Positions 12,623-24,561 of a stretch of 64,000 bases of DNA are shown in pieces. Source of the DNA: Euglena gracilis (Eukaryota; Euglenida; Euglenophyceae; Euglenales); assembly GCA_039621445.1 (NCBI GenBank), contig CP154956.1, forward strand, positions 87,302,482 through 87,366,481. Direction: 5' to 3'. Both the position numbers and the translations under genes were made by a program. The notes under the pieces are model-generated. The model had not been told where the DNA came from. It ran no database searches and saw only the letters and a list, made by a program, of their open reading frames with translations. How positions within the stretch are numbered: position 1 is the stretch's first letter; every line of letters begins with the position of its first letter.

Positions 12623-14860
12623 AAGAAAACCCTGTTTGTATCCCCTCTTGTGGCCTGTGCTGGTTTCTGCCCCTGGCTTTTCTTGTCTTGTTTGTGGAGC
12701 CCCCTCAGCAGGTCGTCGCCTTGGTTGTGCAGGCTGACTTGCCAGGTGTAGCTTCCTGGGGAAATTGGTATGCATGCGATACATGGAGGACACCTGTGGC
12801 GGGAAACCAAAACCTGGAACAAAATAAAGGAAAGGGAGTAATGTTTATTTTTTATTTGTTTTTATTTTCTCCTCCCCTCCCAAAGGTCTTGAACTCCTTT
12901 TCTTGGTCCAGAAAGAAGGATTGCCAAAGCCAAAAGTACCTGTGCCCCAGTGAAGCCAAAAGTTCGGGTGCTCCAGTGCCAGCTGTATTTTTTCTCCCAC
13001 ATAGAACGGTGAAAACAATTCCTCACCCTTCACCCCCCTCAGAATTTTTATCCACAGAGGCCTTTATTCTTCTTTCCTTGCGTTCATATTTTGTCGCAGT
13101 TCCCTCTTTTCAAAGTGAAGAAAAATGTACAAACATTTTTCTCAAAATTTTTATTTCCTTTTCTGTGTTTGTCTTGCGCACAGAAAAGTTGGACTTCCGG
13201 CAGGCAGGAGTTGAATTACTATTAAATTGTCGTGGACAAATTCTGTGGAGCAAAATCCCCCGTTTTTTTTCCTCCAGAAAAAGCTTGCCGCCAATTCAGA
13301 GGTGGATCTTAATTTGAGACTTGAAGATGCTTTGTTTTTGACATTCTCAATTTGATTGTGGAGTTGGGATTTATCAACACAAACATCATCAAACCTCAAA
13401 TTGGGAACTCCCTCAAGTTGCAACCTCGAGGTACACTTTTTCAAACTTTTCTAAAATCCAAATTCGACGGATATAAAAACATCCCTCCATAGAACTCTAA
13501 AGAAATCCTTGAAAAGCTGTCCAAATCTTTTTCAGCGGCTTCCCCCCGGGATTTCCGAGTATTTTGTTGTACCTGGTTTGACCGAGGCTTCCAATTGTAT
13601 CCAGGTCCAATATTTCTATTTGCACATTCCCCCCTCCCCGTCCAGCAACATCGAAGTGCGAACACACAACTTCAATAATGGGGGTGGACCCCTCAGCAAT
13701 GTCGGCTCCTGGCTGCTGAGGAGGTTTTTCAACGCCCGATCTGCATTTTTTGGTTTGCTTTGCACTTCTTATTTTCCCACCGAAAGCATTTTTTGGGGGG
13801 GAAGGACCCATGCTCAACATCCATGGTTTCCTCATCGGCACCAGTGTGTTCCATTTTGTGTGTGTCTGTGATATTGTTGTGTGTTGTGTGTTGTGTGTTT
13901 TGTGTTTCGTGTCACCGATGCATGTTTCGCACACATGTTTCCGGTTGCCATGAGATAAATGCTCCACCATCGCGTGTCACCTCTTCCCACCGCCTTCGGC
14001 CTATACCGCCCCCCTTCCCACCAACCACCTGTCACTGGCGCCGCATACGTGCCCCCCCACGTACCGCCGTCCGGCACCGCAGTTGGAGCCATTGCGGAAA
14101 TCGGCCGGCCGTGCCCCCTTTTGCAGTGTGTCCTGTCGAACTACTCTCAAATCCGCTTTTAGAAACAGGAGACAGCACCACCCAAGCCTCCCCTCCCTAA
14201 CAATCGAAGTTCGACAGACAAACTTTCATGCCCATTTACACCCAAAACAACACCAAAAGTCTTCTGTTTGGGTCGGTGGCTCGAAGCCTCCAGGCTGTCG
14301 GGGGTGCGGGGCTTGTTTCTTGATTTCTTGACCATCTGAGCCCTGAAAAACCGTAATTCTTGGGGTCCCCCCCAAAAAAAACGAGGAAGGAGTTTCATTT
14401 CTCCGCAGATATGGGCCCCCAGGGTGTAGGAATCTTGCCCAAATACAAAACCCTTGAATGCTTTAGATGGGAGGGTGGGCCGTTCATTTCCATCAGGCCT
14501 GACAGCCCATTCTCGCAATTTATGACAGCTTGCCCGATGTTGTCTTAAGCGGTAGTCACAGTTCCTTTCAGAGATGTCTGGCTACAGTGAGAGCGGTTTC
14601 CCATGTTCTACTGATCCGCCCCCCCCCCCCTGCATTGCAGTGCAGGCAAATCAACGAAGGTTGAATCCCAGGCATTTTCCTCTGGAAATGGTTTCCCTGA
14701 CAGCACAGTTCTGCACCCCCCCCCCCCGAAGCTGGCTATTTCAAGGGAAGTTTTCCTGAATCGGGAAGCACCAGGAGCCATGTACAAGACCACGGGGTAA
14801 CCCCCCCCCCCAATTTCAGCCACCAGCAAACCGGGTTTCAGCCGATTCACCGAAGGGGTT
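12623..14860. other. Unclassified DNA, no convincing gene
   Basis: Open frames such as 12595-13317 lack GC3 bias. 13960-14150 is GC- and proline-codon-rich on the plus strand and could hide an exon, but I see no family and no clean boundaries. CACACA-like TGTGTTG tract at 13873-13900. Confidence 0.4.
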
Positions 14861-15290
14861 GCTTAAATTTGGGTTTCACCATACATGCCAAGGGGTTGCT
14901 TAAGTTCGGACTAAATGGTCGAAAATGGCAGAAAAAATGTCTCTTCTTGTTCAAACAAAGGGAGGAGGTTTTTAGAACGAAAATGCAGGCGACGGCATGC
15001 CCCCACAATGCCCCCCAAAACGGCTCAGAATCAAAAAATTTGGTGGTTTTCCCCCAAATTATGCTATTTTTGTTTGTTTAAGGTTGCTTTGCTTTCATAT
15101 TTTCCTTCATTTTCTCTTCTTTTCACCTCAATTTCAGGGGTTGCTTAAATTCGGAATTTTCATTGGCCCCCATGGTTGCCTAAATTTGAGGGTTGGTTAA
15201 ATTTGGGTGTTTTGACTGGTTGTTTTGGACCCAAGGGTTGTTAAATTTGGGGTTCCTTAATTGAAAAGGTTAAAATTTAAAGGGTTTAGT
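14850..15290 (+). repeat. GGGGTTGCTTAAATT-rich repeat
   Basis: GGTTGCTTAA-type motifs recur at 14855, 14891, 15136 and 15171 with AT-rich spacers. The motif resembles the TTGCTTAAG ends of F3/F4 elements. Confidence 0.4.
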
Positions 15291-15369
15291 GGGTGAATGC
15301 AAGTTGGAGATTCATCAATTGCCTCCGCAACAGAATCGGGTGCCTTTGTGCCCTTTCCAATCAGTTGCC

Positions 15370-15555
15370 ATTGTCAGACCCCCCCCCCCAGGTGCTTGGC
15401 CCCCCTCCTCCTCACATGCAAACTTGGCCCCCCTACAGTTGGCATTCGGCCTTTTGCACATGGCCGCCAAAATCCTTAACATGCAAATTTGGCCCCAATT
15501 AGGTTGGCCCCCTGGCCTTACCTTCAATCATGGCCTGGGCCAATCCCCCCGGGGG
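15370..15555 (+). repeat. Dispersed repeat R4, copy 1
   Basis: GGCCCCCCTCCTCCT, ACATGCAAACTTGGCCC, TTTTGCACATGGCCGCCAAA, TAACATGCAAATTTGG and an imperfect CCTTACCTTCAATCATGGCC end. Copies at 17070 and 24800. Confidence 0.85.
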
Positions 15556-16160
15556 GGGGTTTGAATGCAAACAGCTTCAAATCCAATTTTTCATTGCTTG
15601 GAAATCTTTCAAAGCACCTGCACACGCCTATCATTCTTAGCTCCCCTTTTTTGGGGGGGGTCGGTTTTGTGGTCGGGGGGGGGGGTGCCTGCTATGGACA
15701 GGCACCCCATAGCACAAGGCACCCTATCTGTGAGGTGGACCTGGAATATTAATAAATCAAACCATGACCCCCAGACGGCAAGTTGGAGGCTGAGGATATA
15801 TTTATTGGGAGGTTTGCATGCTGCTCATGCTGCTGTGCTTACTGCTCATGTTATTGCAAGTTCATTGGCCCAAGGTTTCAGAACGAGCCAGATGTCTTTG
15901 CTCACGTCGCTTCCATTCGCCAGGCCTCTCCTTCTCTCCTGTCATCCCCACTGCCCTATCCCTCACACCTTCTGCTCATGCGTTTGCTGGCAACGTTTGC
16001 CGGCTGCCAAGGATCACACGGGGATGGGGGATGCACTGTATCCTGGCTTCCAGGTCTTCCCCCCGAATTTTGCAGCTAAATGGGCACAAGGAATAGCAAT
16101 ACATGTAAAATAGAATAGCAATATTTTATACAATATATATATATGTATTTATTTATATTG
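15556..16160. other. Unclassified DNA
   Basis: Includes a G11 run near 15676 and an open frame 15783-16079 without GC3 bias. No gene recognised. Confidence 0.4.
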
Positions 16161-16790
16161 CATTGTGGTATATGTTATTTATACATTACATAAATATTCA
16201 CATATTGTATATCATTATGTATTATATATCATATTTATAATACATGTGATGTTTTGTAATACAAAATACAATACAATACAATACAATACAATACAATACA
16301 AAACAATACAATACAATACAATGCAATGCAATGCAACAATGCAATGCAATACAATACAATACAATACAATACAATACAATACAATACAATACAATACAAT
16401 ACAATACAATACAATACAATACAGTACAATACAATACAATACAATATAATATAATATAATATAATATAATGTAATATAATATAATATAATGTAATGTAAT
16501 GTAATATAATATAATATAATATAATGTAATATAATACAATACAATAAAATATAATATAATACAATATAACATAACATAACATAACATAACATAATATAAT
16601 AACATGATATAATATGATATAATGTAATGAAATGTAATGTAATGTAATGTAATGTAATGTAATGTAATATGATACAATATAATATAATATGATATAATAT
16701 AATATAATGTAATATAATATAATATAATATAAAATAATATAATGTAATATAATGTAAATAAATTATGTATTATTTCTATTATATGCATAT
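16160..16790 (+). repeat. Microsatellite (ATACA)n grading into (TATAA)n
   Basis: Pentanucleotide array about 600 bp long with AATGC and TAACA variants. Confidence 0.97.
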
Positions 16791-17069
16791 TTATAAATTT
16801 TCACATGCATATTGCTGTCTTCATCCCTCAACGAACTGTCTGGAAGTTGGCCTCCCTCCTTCGTGTGCTCTTCGCAGCCACACGTACACTACGCCCCAAA
16901 GATTCTTTGCACCAGCAGGGACCCCGTTGGTTTGCATCCCTGGGATGGTGAAGTTGGGGATGGAAACTTGCCAGTTAGGTCTCATTTGATTTGATGATGG
17001 CAAAAGGATCGGAGATCCCAGCGTTGGAGAGCATTGAACGCAGCCCTGCTTGCTTGCTTGCTCCGGGCG

Positions 17070-17230
17070 CTCGTCCCCCCTCCTCCTTACATGCAAACTT
17101 GGCCCCCTTTGGCCTTTTGCACATGGCCCCCAAAATTCCTAAATTCCTAACATGCAAACTTGCCCCCCCCCCAAGGTGGGCCCCCTGGACCTTCAATAAT
17201 GGCTCTGGCCAAGCACCCGTGGGGGGAGTA
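17070..17230 (+). repeat. Dispersed repeat R4, copy 2
   Basis: Shares CCCCCTCCTCCTTACATGCA and TTTTGCACATGGCC with the copies at 15370 and 24800. Confidence 0.82.
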
Positions 17231-17418
17231 TGCAAAGTGTATTCTATACGCATGTGTATTATTGCGTAAATTTTCGTACATTAAATTACATTCTGTTTAT
17301 GCATGCTTAGCGCCTGTTTGGCTTTTGGCAGGTTCTTTCTGTATGATGGTGAAGTTGAAGGCTTTTACCCCCTGACTGGTGAAGGACTTCTCAGTAGGTT
17401 GAATTTTTAGGCGGTGCC

Positions 17419-17823
17419 GACCAGGCATTATTTTTGTTTTGAGAAAAAATTCTCAAAAATCTATAAGTTTTTTAAGGCGTTTTAAAGCTGTTTTTTTTTT
17501 ACGATTTTTAAGGCAGTTTCAGAATTTTAAGAATTCTTAATGCTTCTATTTTTCATGGGCAGTCAAAGAGCCATCTGGGTATCAAATCAATGCCGGTCCA
17601 GGTTGAAAATAAACCCATTTTTTTTTGAGCTTTGAGTGGATGGACAATGTTCCAGACATGCCAGAAGTCATTTTTTTCCCTCGGAGTTAACTTCTTTTTT
17701 TTGCTCAAAATTTAAGAAATTTTCCAAGACCAATTTTTTAAAAACTTTTTTAAGTTTTTTTCAGCCATTTTTTCAAGGCGTTTAAGGTTTTTTAAGGTGC
17801 CTTGAAAAGTAATGCCTGGTGCT
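17419..17823 (+). mobile_element. Inverted-repeat element F6
   Basis: Left end CCAGGCATTATTTTTG; right end TTGAAAAGTAATGCCTGG. Flanks GGTGCC and GGTGCT suggest a 6-bp duplication. CAG/CTG geometry holds at 17419 and 17823. Interior (AGTGGATGGACAATGTTCC) is homologous to the F4 interior. Confidence 0.78.
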
Positions 17824-18180
17824 GCCCCACCCCAGGGGGGGCCCGCCTGGGCAGGCATTCCAAGGCACCCAGATCCGACCCCCCCCAGAGGGGGGTGGGG
17901 CACAATGGCCAAAAGTGCTTGGGTGCTTGGCCAAGGCACTCCTGGCGCCTTCGGTGCCGGAAGCCCAGACAGGGCCATTTTTGGGGTGCTGTTTGGCCCC
18001 CGACCAGGCAGGCACCGACCCCCCCCCCCCAGGGCAGAACAGGAATCGACCAAACAGCCAGGGTGGTGGGTGGGGGGATCGACCACCCCCCACCACCTCT
18101 TCCCGTACCCCCCCCCCCCTTATTGTCCCACCGACCTCCCCCCGGGAGGCCCGACCGGACAATCAGGGGGGGGGAAATTG
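17824..18180 (+). repeat. C/G-rich repeat with AGGCACC motifs
   Basis: AAGGCACCC, CAAGGCACTCC, GCAGGCACC and C9-C11/G8 runs. The internal CTGGCGCCTTCGGTGCCGG hairpin resembles that of R6. Origin unclear. Confidence 0.45.
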
Positions 18181-18310
18181 ATATCCGCAATTTTTCCGCA
18201 ATTTCCGCAATTTTCCGCAATTTCCGCAATTTTCCGCAATTTTCCGCAACTTTTCCGCAATTTCCGCAATTTTTCCGCAATTTTTTTGCATTTTTTTCGC
18301 AGAATTTTTT
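18181..18310 (+). repeat. Minisatellite (TTTCCGCAA)n
   Basis: About a dozen 9-11-bp units. A second short array at 18585-18647. Confidence 0.93.
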
Positions 18311-18789
18311 TCCCACCACCGAAGATGGAAGATGAGTTCAGGCCATTCTTCAAATGGATCAACAGGTGTGCTATTGTGTTTTGTATCCCTCCCCCAATTT
18401 ACCAATTTTTCTCACAGGTGCACCACTGGTCACAGGATTGGGTGCGTCCTACCTGTGCATAGAACTTCAAGCGTGTTGATTTGTGCTCGCCTGCATCGAC
18501 GTGGGTGTTGCGGTGTTCTGAACCTCACAATTGAAAAATTTCTGAGTCCCCCCCTCAAGCAGAAATGTGTATATTCCCAATATCAATTTTTCCGCAATTT
18601 TTCCGCAATTTCCGCAATTTTTCCGCAATTTTCCGCAATTTTTCCGAAGGCCTCCGATATCAATTATCCCCCCCTGGACAATAAGGGGGGGGGACAATAA
18701 GACCGTACCAAAGGAATTTCATTGGCCGAGCCAAAAAAAACCCCCGTCGGCCGGGCCGAGGGAAAATAAGGGGGGGGACAATAAGGGGG

Positions 18790-19340
18790 GGGGGTATTTC
18801 CAGGGAGTGCCAATTTATGGACCCCCAAAAATTTTCCTGGCGGCTCCGGTGCCGGGTGTATTTTGGACCCATTTTGGGACCCATATAGTTCCCCCCAAAA
18901 CCCCCCAACCCCCTTTTTTTTCACACCATCCAAAATTTCAACATTTTTTCTCAAAATTTTGATTTTGAGCGGTTTTTGAAGCAAAAATTGCCATTGACAA
19001 TTCAAAAAATTTATAAGATAAACTGTCAGTAGAATTTGGCTGTGCCAAAATTTGGTCCAATTTTTTTGACGTCCGTTTTTTTCACCCCTAAAAACCACCA
19101 ATTTGAACCTGAAATTTTGAGGTTTTTTTGTTAAAAAATGTGGTTTTCCATCAAAAAATCATGTATTTTGGGTTCATTTTTCAAAAAAGTTTTGAAAAAT
19201 TTTCCCCGGCCAACATCTCCGTTTCCCCAAAATTGGTGAAAATGCTGTGGTGGGTGGGAACGGGTCGACCCCCGGGGTCGACCCCCCCACCAGGCCTTCC
19301 CGTTCTGCCCTCCCCCATGGGTGGCGGTAGTGCAGGCACT
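18790..19340 (+). repeat. Dispersed repeat R6, copy 1
   Basis: Collinear with 40010-40600 over about 500 bp. No coding sequence. Confidence 0.85.
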
Positions 19341-19512
19341 CCAGCTCTCCGAGACCCCGCTGGGGTTAGTAAATTGTTGTAAAGATGAGACACAAGGGGA
19401 CGCCCAGGGGACCCTCTGTACCTAATGTCACTCCTGGCCGTCGGTCCAGCCACGGAGAAAGTGCTCACGTGGAACTTGGTCTGCGGGATCCCTCAGCCCT
19501 TCTGCCACCATC

Positions 19513-19572
19513 ATGTCGCTCGCAGAACACTCGTCCATGAGGGTAGAACAGGCTTTGCTTGTTCTTTCCCGG
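19513..19572 (+). CDS. Possible first exon, gene unrecognised
   Basis: CCACCATCATG start context, then MSLAEHSSMRVEQALLVLSR, an amphipathic helix, ending exactly at CGG|GTGAGA, a strong donor. Phase 0 would be compatible with PARG exon 1 at 24430, but euglenid trans-splicing would make a PARG start at 24436 equally natural. It could belong to either PARG or an undetected gene. Confidence 0.3.
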
Positions 19573-19782
19573 GTGAGATGTGCTGCACCCCTCCACTGCC
19601 AACAACCCGCTCCTTGAATTATCAAATTATTCAGGGTATGCCAACAGTTGATGGCTGATCCCAACCCTCGGTCCAACCCCAATGGGGTTGCAGAATCTGG
19701 TTTGGTGGGTGGTGGCTTTGTAGCGATGGGTTTTCAGCGGAGGCTTAGGGCAGGGTTCAACGTAAGGAGGGTGTTAGTGGGG

Positions 19783-20214
19783 TCCAGGCTTTTGCTTAAG
19801 TACCCCCCGGGGGGGGGGGGGCTGGACTGCAGCTAGTCCAAATTTGGCTAGTGGGATTTCTAGCAGACCCCCCCGGGGGGTCTGCTAGCAGGGCTAGCTA
19901 GTGGAATTTTTTTTCCAGTGACCGGCGCGAAGCGCCGGAACTTTTTTTTGGGACCCCCAAAAATGGCCAAAAATGCCCGTTTTTGGCCATTCTTGGGAAT
20001 TTTTGGAACAAAATCAGCCAAAAACCTCTTAAAAACCTCATTTCCACCTGGGCGCGCAGCGCTGGAGGAAATTTTTTTTCCAGTGGGGGGGACCCCCGGA
20101 CCCCCCCCCCCCCCAGGGGGAGGTGGGGGGTCCTAGCTAGTCCATTTTTTCCAGTGTCTAGCCGATTGGCTAGCCAGTAGCCCCCCCGGGGTCCTTAAGC
20201 AAAAGCCTGGTGGG
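19783..20214 (+). mobile_element. Inverted-repeat element F2
   Basis: Left end CCAGGCTTTTGCTTAAGTAC; right end GTCCTTAAGCAAAAGCCTGG: 17-bp perfect terminal inverted repeat. Flanked by TGGGGT on both sides. CAG at +4 and CTG at -8 (GTCCAGG ... CTGGTGGG). Two inner hairpins CCGGCGCGAAGCGCCGG and GGGCGCGCAGCGCTGG. Confidence 0.88.
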
Positions 20215-20441
20215 GTCCCCCTCATTTGGGCGGGTCCAGACCACACCTTTTTTGGGTGGGTGCACCTGCCAAGGGTGGCTTGGACCCCCAGTGGGGCACC
20301 CGGACCCCCAAAAGGTCAAATTTTTCTTTCCAGGACTTTGCACCATTTTTTTTGACATTTTTTTGCCCAATTTTTGCCCTGGGAGGGGGAGGGAACTTTG
20401 GCCTGGCCCTTCGTCCTGGGCCAGAAATCAGTCACCTGGAC

Positions 20442-21239
20442 CAAGCACCTATGATATGACTGGGCGTGACTGGGCGTGACTGGGCGTGACTGGGCGTGAC
20501 TGGGTTTGAGGACCCCCATAGGTGGGGTTCCGTGACTGGGCGTGACTGGGCGTGACTGGGCGTGACTGGGCGTGACTGGGTTCGAGGACCCTGAAAGGTG
20601 TGGTGACTTGACGTGACTGGGCGTGACTGGTTGATTAGATGTGCTTGAATAAGCTGAGCGAACGTTTTCGCTCCTTGGGCATGTCGGTTGTGATGCTTGG
20701 ATATGGGGGGTATACAGGGGTGGGTGTGTGCCCCCTCCCCCCTAGCACCACACTGCCACCACAAGGTTTTGGGGATTCCCGTCAAGGCGTCGCTGGAAAA
20801 AAGAAAAATGCTGGAAAATTTGGGCTTGCCGGAAAAAGGTCGTGGATCCCGCGGGGGGTAACCCACTGAATCTGAGCCCAGTTTTTCTGATGGGAAGCAA
20901 GACTGATCGTTTGATTCATGGATGAAAGCATCATTGCCCATCATCCAGACGGATGACCGCTTGAATATGCACAATGACACTCTCTCAGCAATAACCTTCA
21001 TTTACATTAACCGCCATCTCTTTTCCATCAAACTGCATGACTGAGTTGCAGACCCGAGAGACCCTCACTTATTTTGTTGCTTTGCGAAATTCTAGGCATC
21101 ATGTCTGCTTGAAGCTTGGATGACTGGGATTTCTCTTAGCGTGACTGGGCGTGACTGGGCGTGACTGGGCGTGACTGGGCGTGACTGGGCGTGACTGGGC
21201 GTGACTGGGTTTGGGATCCTGGATGACCATAGGTGCTTG
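20442..21239 (+). mobile_element. Element T1, ends CAAGCACCTAT, 10-bp arrays GTGACTGGGC
   Basis: Left end CAAGCACCTATGATATG; right end GACCATAGGTGCTTG. Flanks ACCTGGAC and TCCTGGAC (7 of 8 match). GTGACTGGGC arrays at 20461-20507, 20532-20580 and 21140-21208, all in the same orientation. A GACCCCCATAGGTGGGG spacer sits between the first two. The middle 20640-21120 is unique DNA with no clear ORF. Confidence 0.87.
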
Positions 21240-22538
21240 TCCTGGACCACACCACTTGTTTAAGTTGGGGGGGGCTCCCCCATGCCCCCCCCCCCTCTTC
21301 TGGACCGAGGGGGGCACCCCCCCCCACTTGCTCTTCAATCGACCCTGGCTCAGGATGTTCCCAGAAAGGGTTCGTTAGTATGCTCTCTGGCTCACCAGGG
21401 GGTATTCGAAGTTGTTTGATGAAACTATATGTTTCGCAATTCTCACGTGATGCCCCCTGTTTTTATTTTTGGCTGTTTTTTTTTCCCGACACTTTGAGAC
21501 ATATTGTCTTTTCACTTTTTCCTTTTGGGTAAAATTAAATAAGAATCCCAGAAACCCTATTGGGGTCGGCCTATCCTGATGTTTGGGGGAGGTCCAACCC
21601 CCCCACACCCCCCCACCCCTTCCCACGTTTCCAGAGGTACTTATTTTTCATGTCAAATTCCTTCAGAACCTTCAGCGGGGGGATTTGCGGAGCGCATATT
21701 TTGTGTGTATTCCGCATATTTAGGGCATATTTCACTTTTTTGGCCAAAAGGCCCATATTTCGCATATTTAACGCTTATTTAGTGCCACTTTGAGGGTTTT
21801 CCTGATTTTCCCGCAGCATATTATGCCCATTACTGCATTTTTTTTTGCATATTTTCTTGATGGACGAACTTCTTCTGACCATTTTAGGCCATTTGCTTTC
21901 ACTTCGGGGCCATTTTCGCCATTTTTTTGTGGCCATTTTGCATCATTTTGGGTCACTGGGCAACCATTTGCGAGTCCATTTTTGGTTATTTTGCGAATTA
22001 TTTTTGGTTATTTAGCCACTGTTTTGGTTTTGGTTTGGCAAATCAACTGTTGTTTTGGTCGTCTGGTCCATTACAAATTGTAAAACATCCTATTTTGCTG
22101 AAAATGGTCGAAAACGGCCGAAAAATACTCCAAACTGGTCTAAAATGACCCCAAATCGGCTCAAAATGGTCGAAATTGTTTCGGAAACAGTTGATTGTGG
22201 CCGGTCATGGGCCGTCCCCAAAATGGCCCAAAATGGCTTGAAATGACTTGCCAATTGGGTCACCTGAACATGTCCAATGTGGTTCCGAAGAAATCGCATA
22301 TTTTTCGCATAGTTTTCTGCATATGGAGCATGTATTCCCGCACATTTTGGGGCATATTTGGGGGGCCTTTTAGTGCATATTCCCCCCCTGCCTCCAGTAC
22401 CGTGTAATTTTTTCTTGCATGGTGCCATGGCCCTCTTCCCCACCTCGTGTGTGGGGAGGTCGACCTCTTCCTGTGAAACCATGCAGGGCGGGGGGTATGT
22501 GATGGTGTGGGGTGTATTCAATCAAAGCAAATACGCAC
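21240..22538. other. Unclassified DNA with GCATATTT and AAATGGYCGAAA motifs
   Basis: 21690-21870 and 22300-22380 carry dispersed GCATATTT units; 21890-22250 has irregular GCCATTTT-like motifs. No gene recognised. Confidence 0.45.
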
Positions 22539-22560
22539 TCACACATACACACACATACAT

Positions 22561-22595
<35 letters not shown>

Positions 22596-22612
22596 AATAT
22601 ACACATGTACAC
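22539..22612 (+). repeat. Microsatellite (ACAC/ACAT)n
   Basis: CACACATACATACATA then a CA tract. Confidence 0.95.
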
Positions 22613-24429
22613 GCATTGGCTGCCGCTTGAACCACTGGAGGATTGTGCAAGCAGCGGGGTGTCTTGTTCCCGTCGCGCAGGGCAGCTCCCTTTGCCGCTC
22701 GCTCCCTCCCCCTCGCCCAAGCATTGTCGCACTGTGCCCCAGACACAGTTACGACTCCGGTGGCGCCCTTGTCCCCCGTTTGTTGGAAAGGCCGGACAAC
22801 TGACTCAGAGCAAACTCCCCTCCACAGCAAAACAGAATCTGTAGGTGTATGATCTAAAGGTCTATTTTTTGGGAGTCGGCTGAAAAACCCAAGGCCACAG
22901 GGGGGTTTTTATTTTTTTTGGGAGTCTGTTTCTTTGATTAATTATCCTGATGGACTTATTTTTGTGGGGGGGGGGCAGGATCTGCTGTGCATTTTTTTTG
23001 AAACAGAACAGCAGATTATTTTTAGATGAGCCACAAAAAGAATCAAATGTAAAATAAAAAAAGAAGCATCCACACAACAGAGAACAAATTCATTTTGGGA
23101 AGTGGCTTTGTGTGGCTGAATTGAAATAAAAAATATGTTTTTGTGGTTGTTAAGATTTTTTTTGAACCTCACAAAATTTTGACATGGATGTCTGGGCGTA
23201 TGGAAGCATGTTGGGACGCTGTCCTTTAAAGAGTTGATCTTTTATTGTGTTTGGTATGAATCCAAAATGAACAAAAAAATATGGGGTCATGTTTTCTAAA
23301 AAAAAATCACCCAAAATGACCATTTCATTCATCGTTTCATCAAAAGCAGAGGAATACCTACACCAATTCTCAGTGGGCAAGGTTCTTGCCCACATACTAC
23401 TTAAAAGAAGGTCTGAGAAATTCACCTGAGGGCACCCACTCCCTCCCCGGGTCACTAAAATTTAAAAAAAAATAAGCTGCAGTCCTTGCAATCTGCAGTT
23501 AGCTGCAACTACAGTTTCAGTGGACCCTGTTCAGTGCTGAAGGAAAATCAAACCTTTCTATCTATGGCTAGCTAGCTATGGAAAAGGGCAGGGCTGAACA
23601 GATTGCAAGGAAAGTTCCGACCGAATAGATATGATTGGGTGGGAGAACACCCCTCCACCCCTCAAGGAAGAGTGGAAGGGTCAAGCTCCCACCCACCACC
23701 ATTGGGATTCCAGGATTCTGCCCCGGGGGGAGAGGGTAGCTCCCTTCTTTGTTCAAGAACCCCCCCCATCCGTTCCACTGGTGTTTAAATGCAAAATCAT
23801 TTGATGAAGCGCTGCCTATGAGGGTCGGCAACAGTTTATTTGGTAAAAGCTATTTGCAGGGGGGGGGTTAAAGTTCGAGACTGTTTGAGACTGAGACTGT
23901 CGGTTGACCTCCCAGGGTGGATGGGGGGGGGTCATCGTCACAAGAATGTTTCAAACCCACAACACGAAGGGCTGATTGCTGGATGTAAGGTGATTGTTGG
24001 ACACAGCAATTCATGATTTAGAGAGATGACAAAATTTTCTGAGATGTTCATCTCTCATTTCCACCACACAGAGTTTGAACGCAAAATGACATTTTTGTGC
24101 GTGAATGACATGTTTGTGGGTGGGTGGGTGGGTCCGCCCACCCCTCCACCGGGGGTTTTAGCCTTGTGCATCCCCCGGAGGGAGGGGGTCTTCTGTTTTT
24201 CGGCGCAAAGTGCCGAAGAAATTTTGGAAGCCCAAATTGACACCCAATTGATCCCCCAGAGCCCCCGCCCCCCTTAGAACCCTCATCTTTCATTCAGACC
24301 CTCCGAAATGCGTGACGTGGAACTGATTTTTTTGTATTTTTCTGTGTTCTATTTTTCAACTCCATGTTGCTCCTATCCCAGTCATTGCCACCCCCCCCCC
24401 AAACCCAACTCCAATGGTTCCTGCCACAG
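22613..24429. other. Unclassified DNA upstream of PARG
   Basis: 22620-22800 is GC-rich without a convincing frame. 24120-24275 is shared with 4020-4160. No promoter motif is recognisable; none is expected from euglenid knowledge. Confidence 0.45.
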
Positions 24430-24561
24430 CCCGCCATGCACGTCGCCCTGCCATGTGACGACGCACTGTGCTGGGCGGCCCTCCGGCAGCGGCTGCTGCT
24501 GCCGCGCTTCGCGTCGCTGGCCGCGCTCGAGGCGGCCCTGCACGACGCACCGGAGGGGCAG
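24430..24561 (+). CDS. PARG: PARG exon 1 (first recognisable)
   Basis: Reads PAMHVALPCDD, then W and a Leu/Ala-rich helix ending in HDAPEGQ, which matches the LPC...W...L start of the PARG accessory domain. The ATG at 24436 is the likely start. The CCACAG acceptor at 24424-24429 lies only 6 bases before it, so it could be a spliced-leader trans-splice site, as expected for a euglenid mRNA, rather than an internal acceptor. The donor is CAG|GTCCGG. GC3 is very high compared with the surroundings. Confidence 0.85.

Noticed and set aside
12595-13317. 240-codon open frame
   Set aside because: Begins in satellite DNA and has no codon bias like that of the PARG exons.
20461-21208. CRISPR-like regularly spaced repeats
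   Set aside because: The 10-bp units are head-to-tail without unique spacers and lie in an element with inverted ends; the DNA is eukaryotic.
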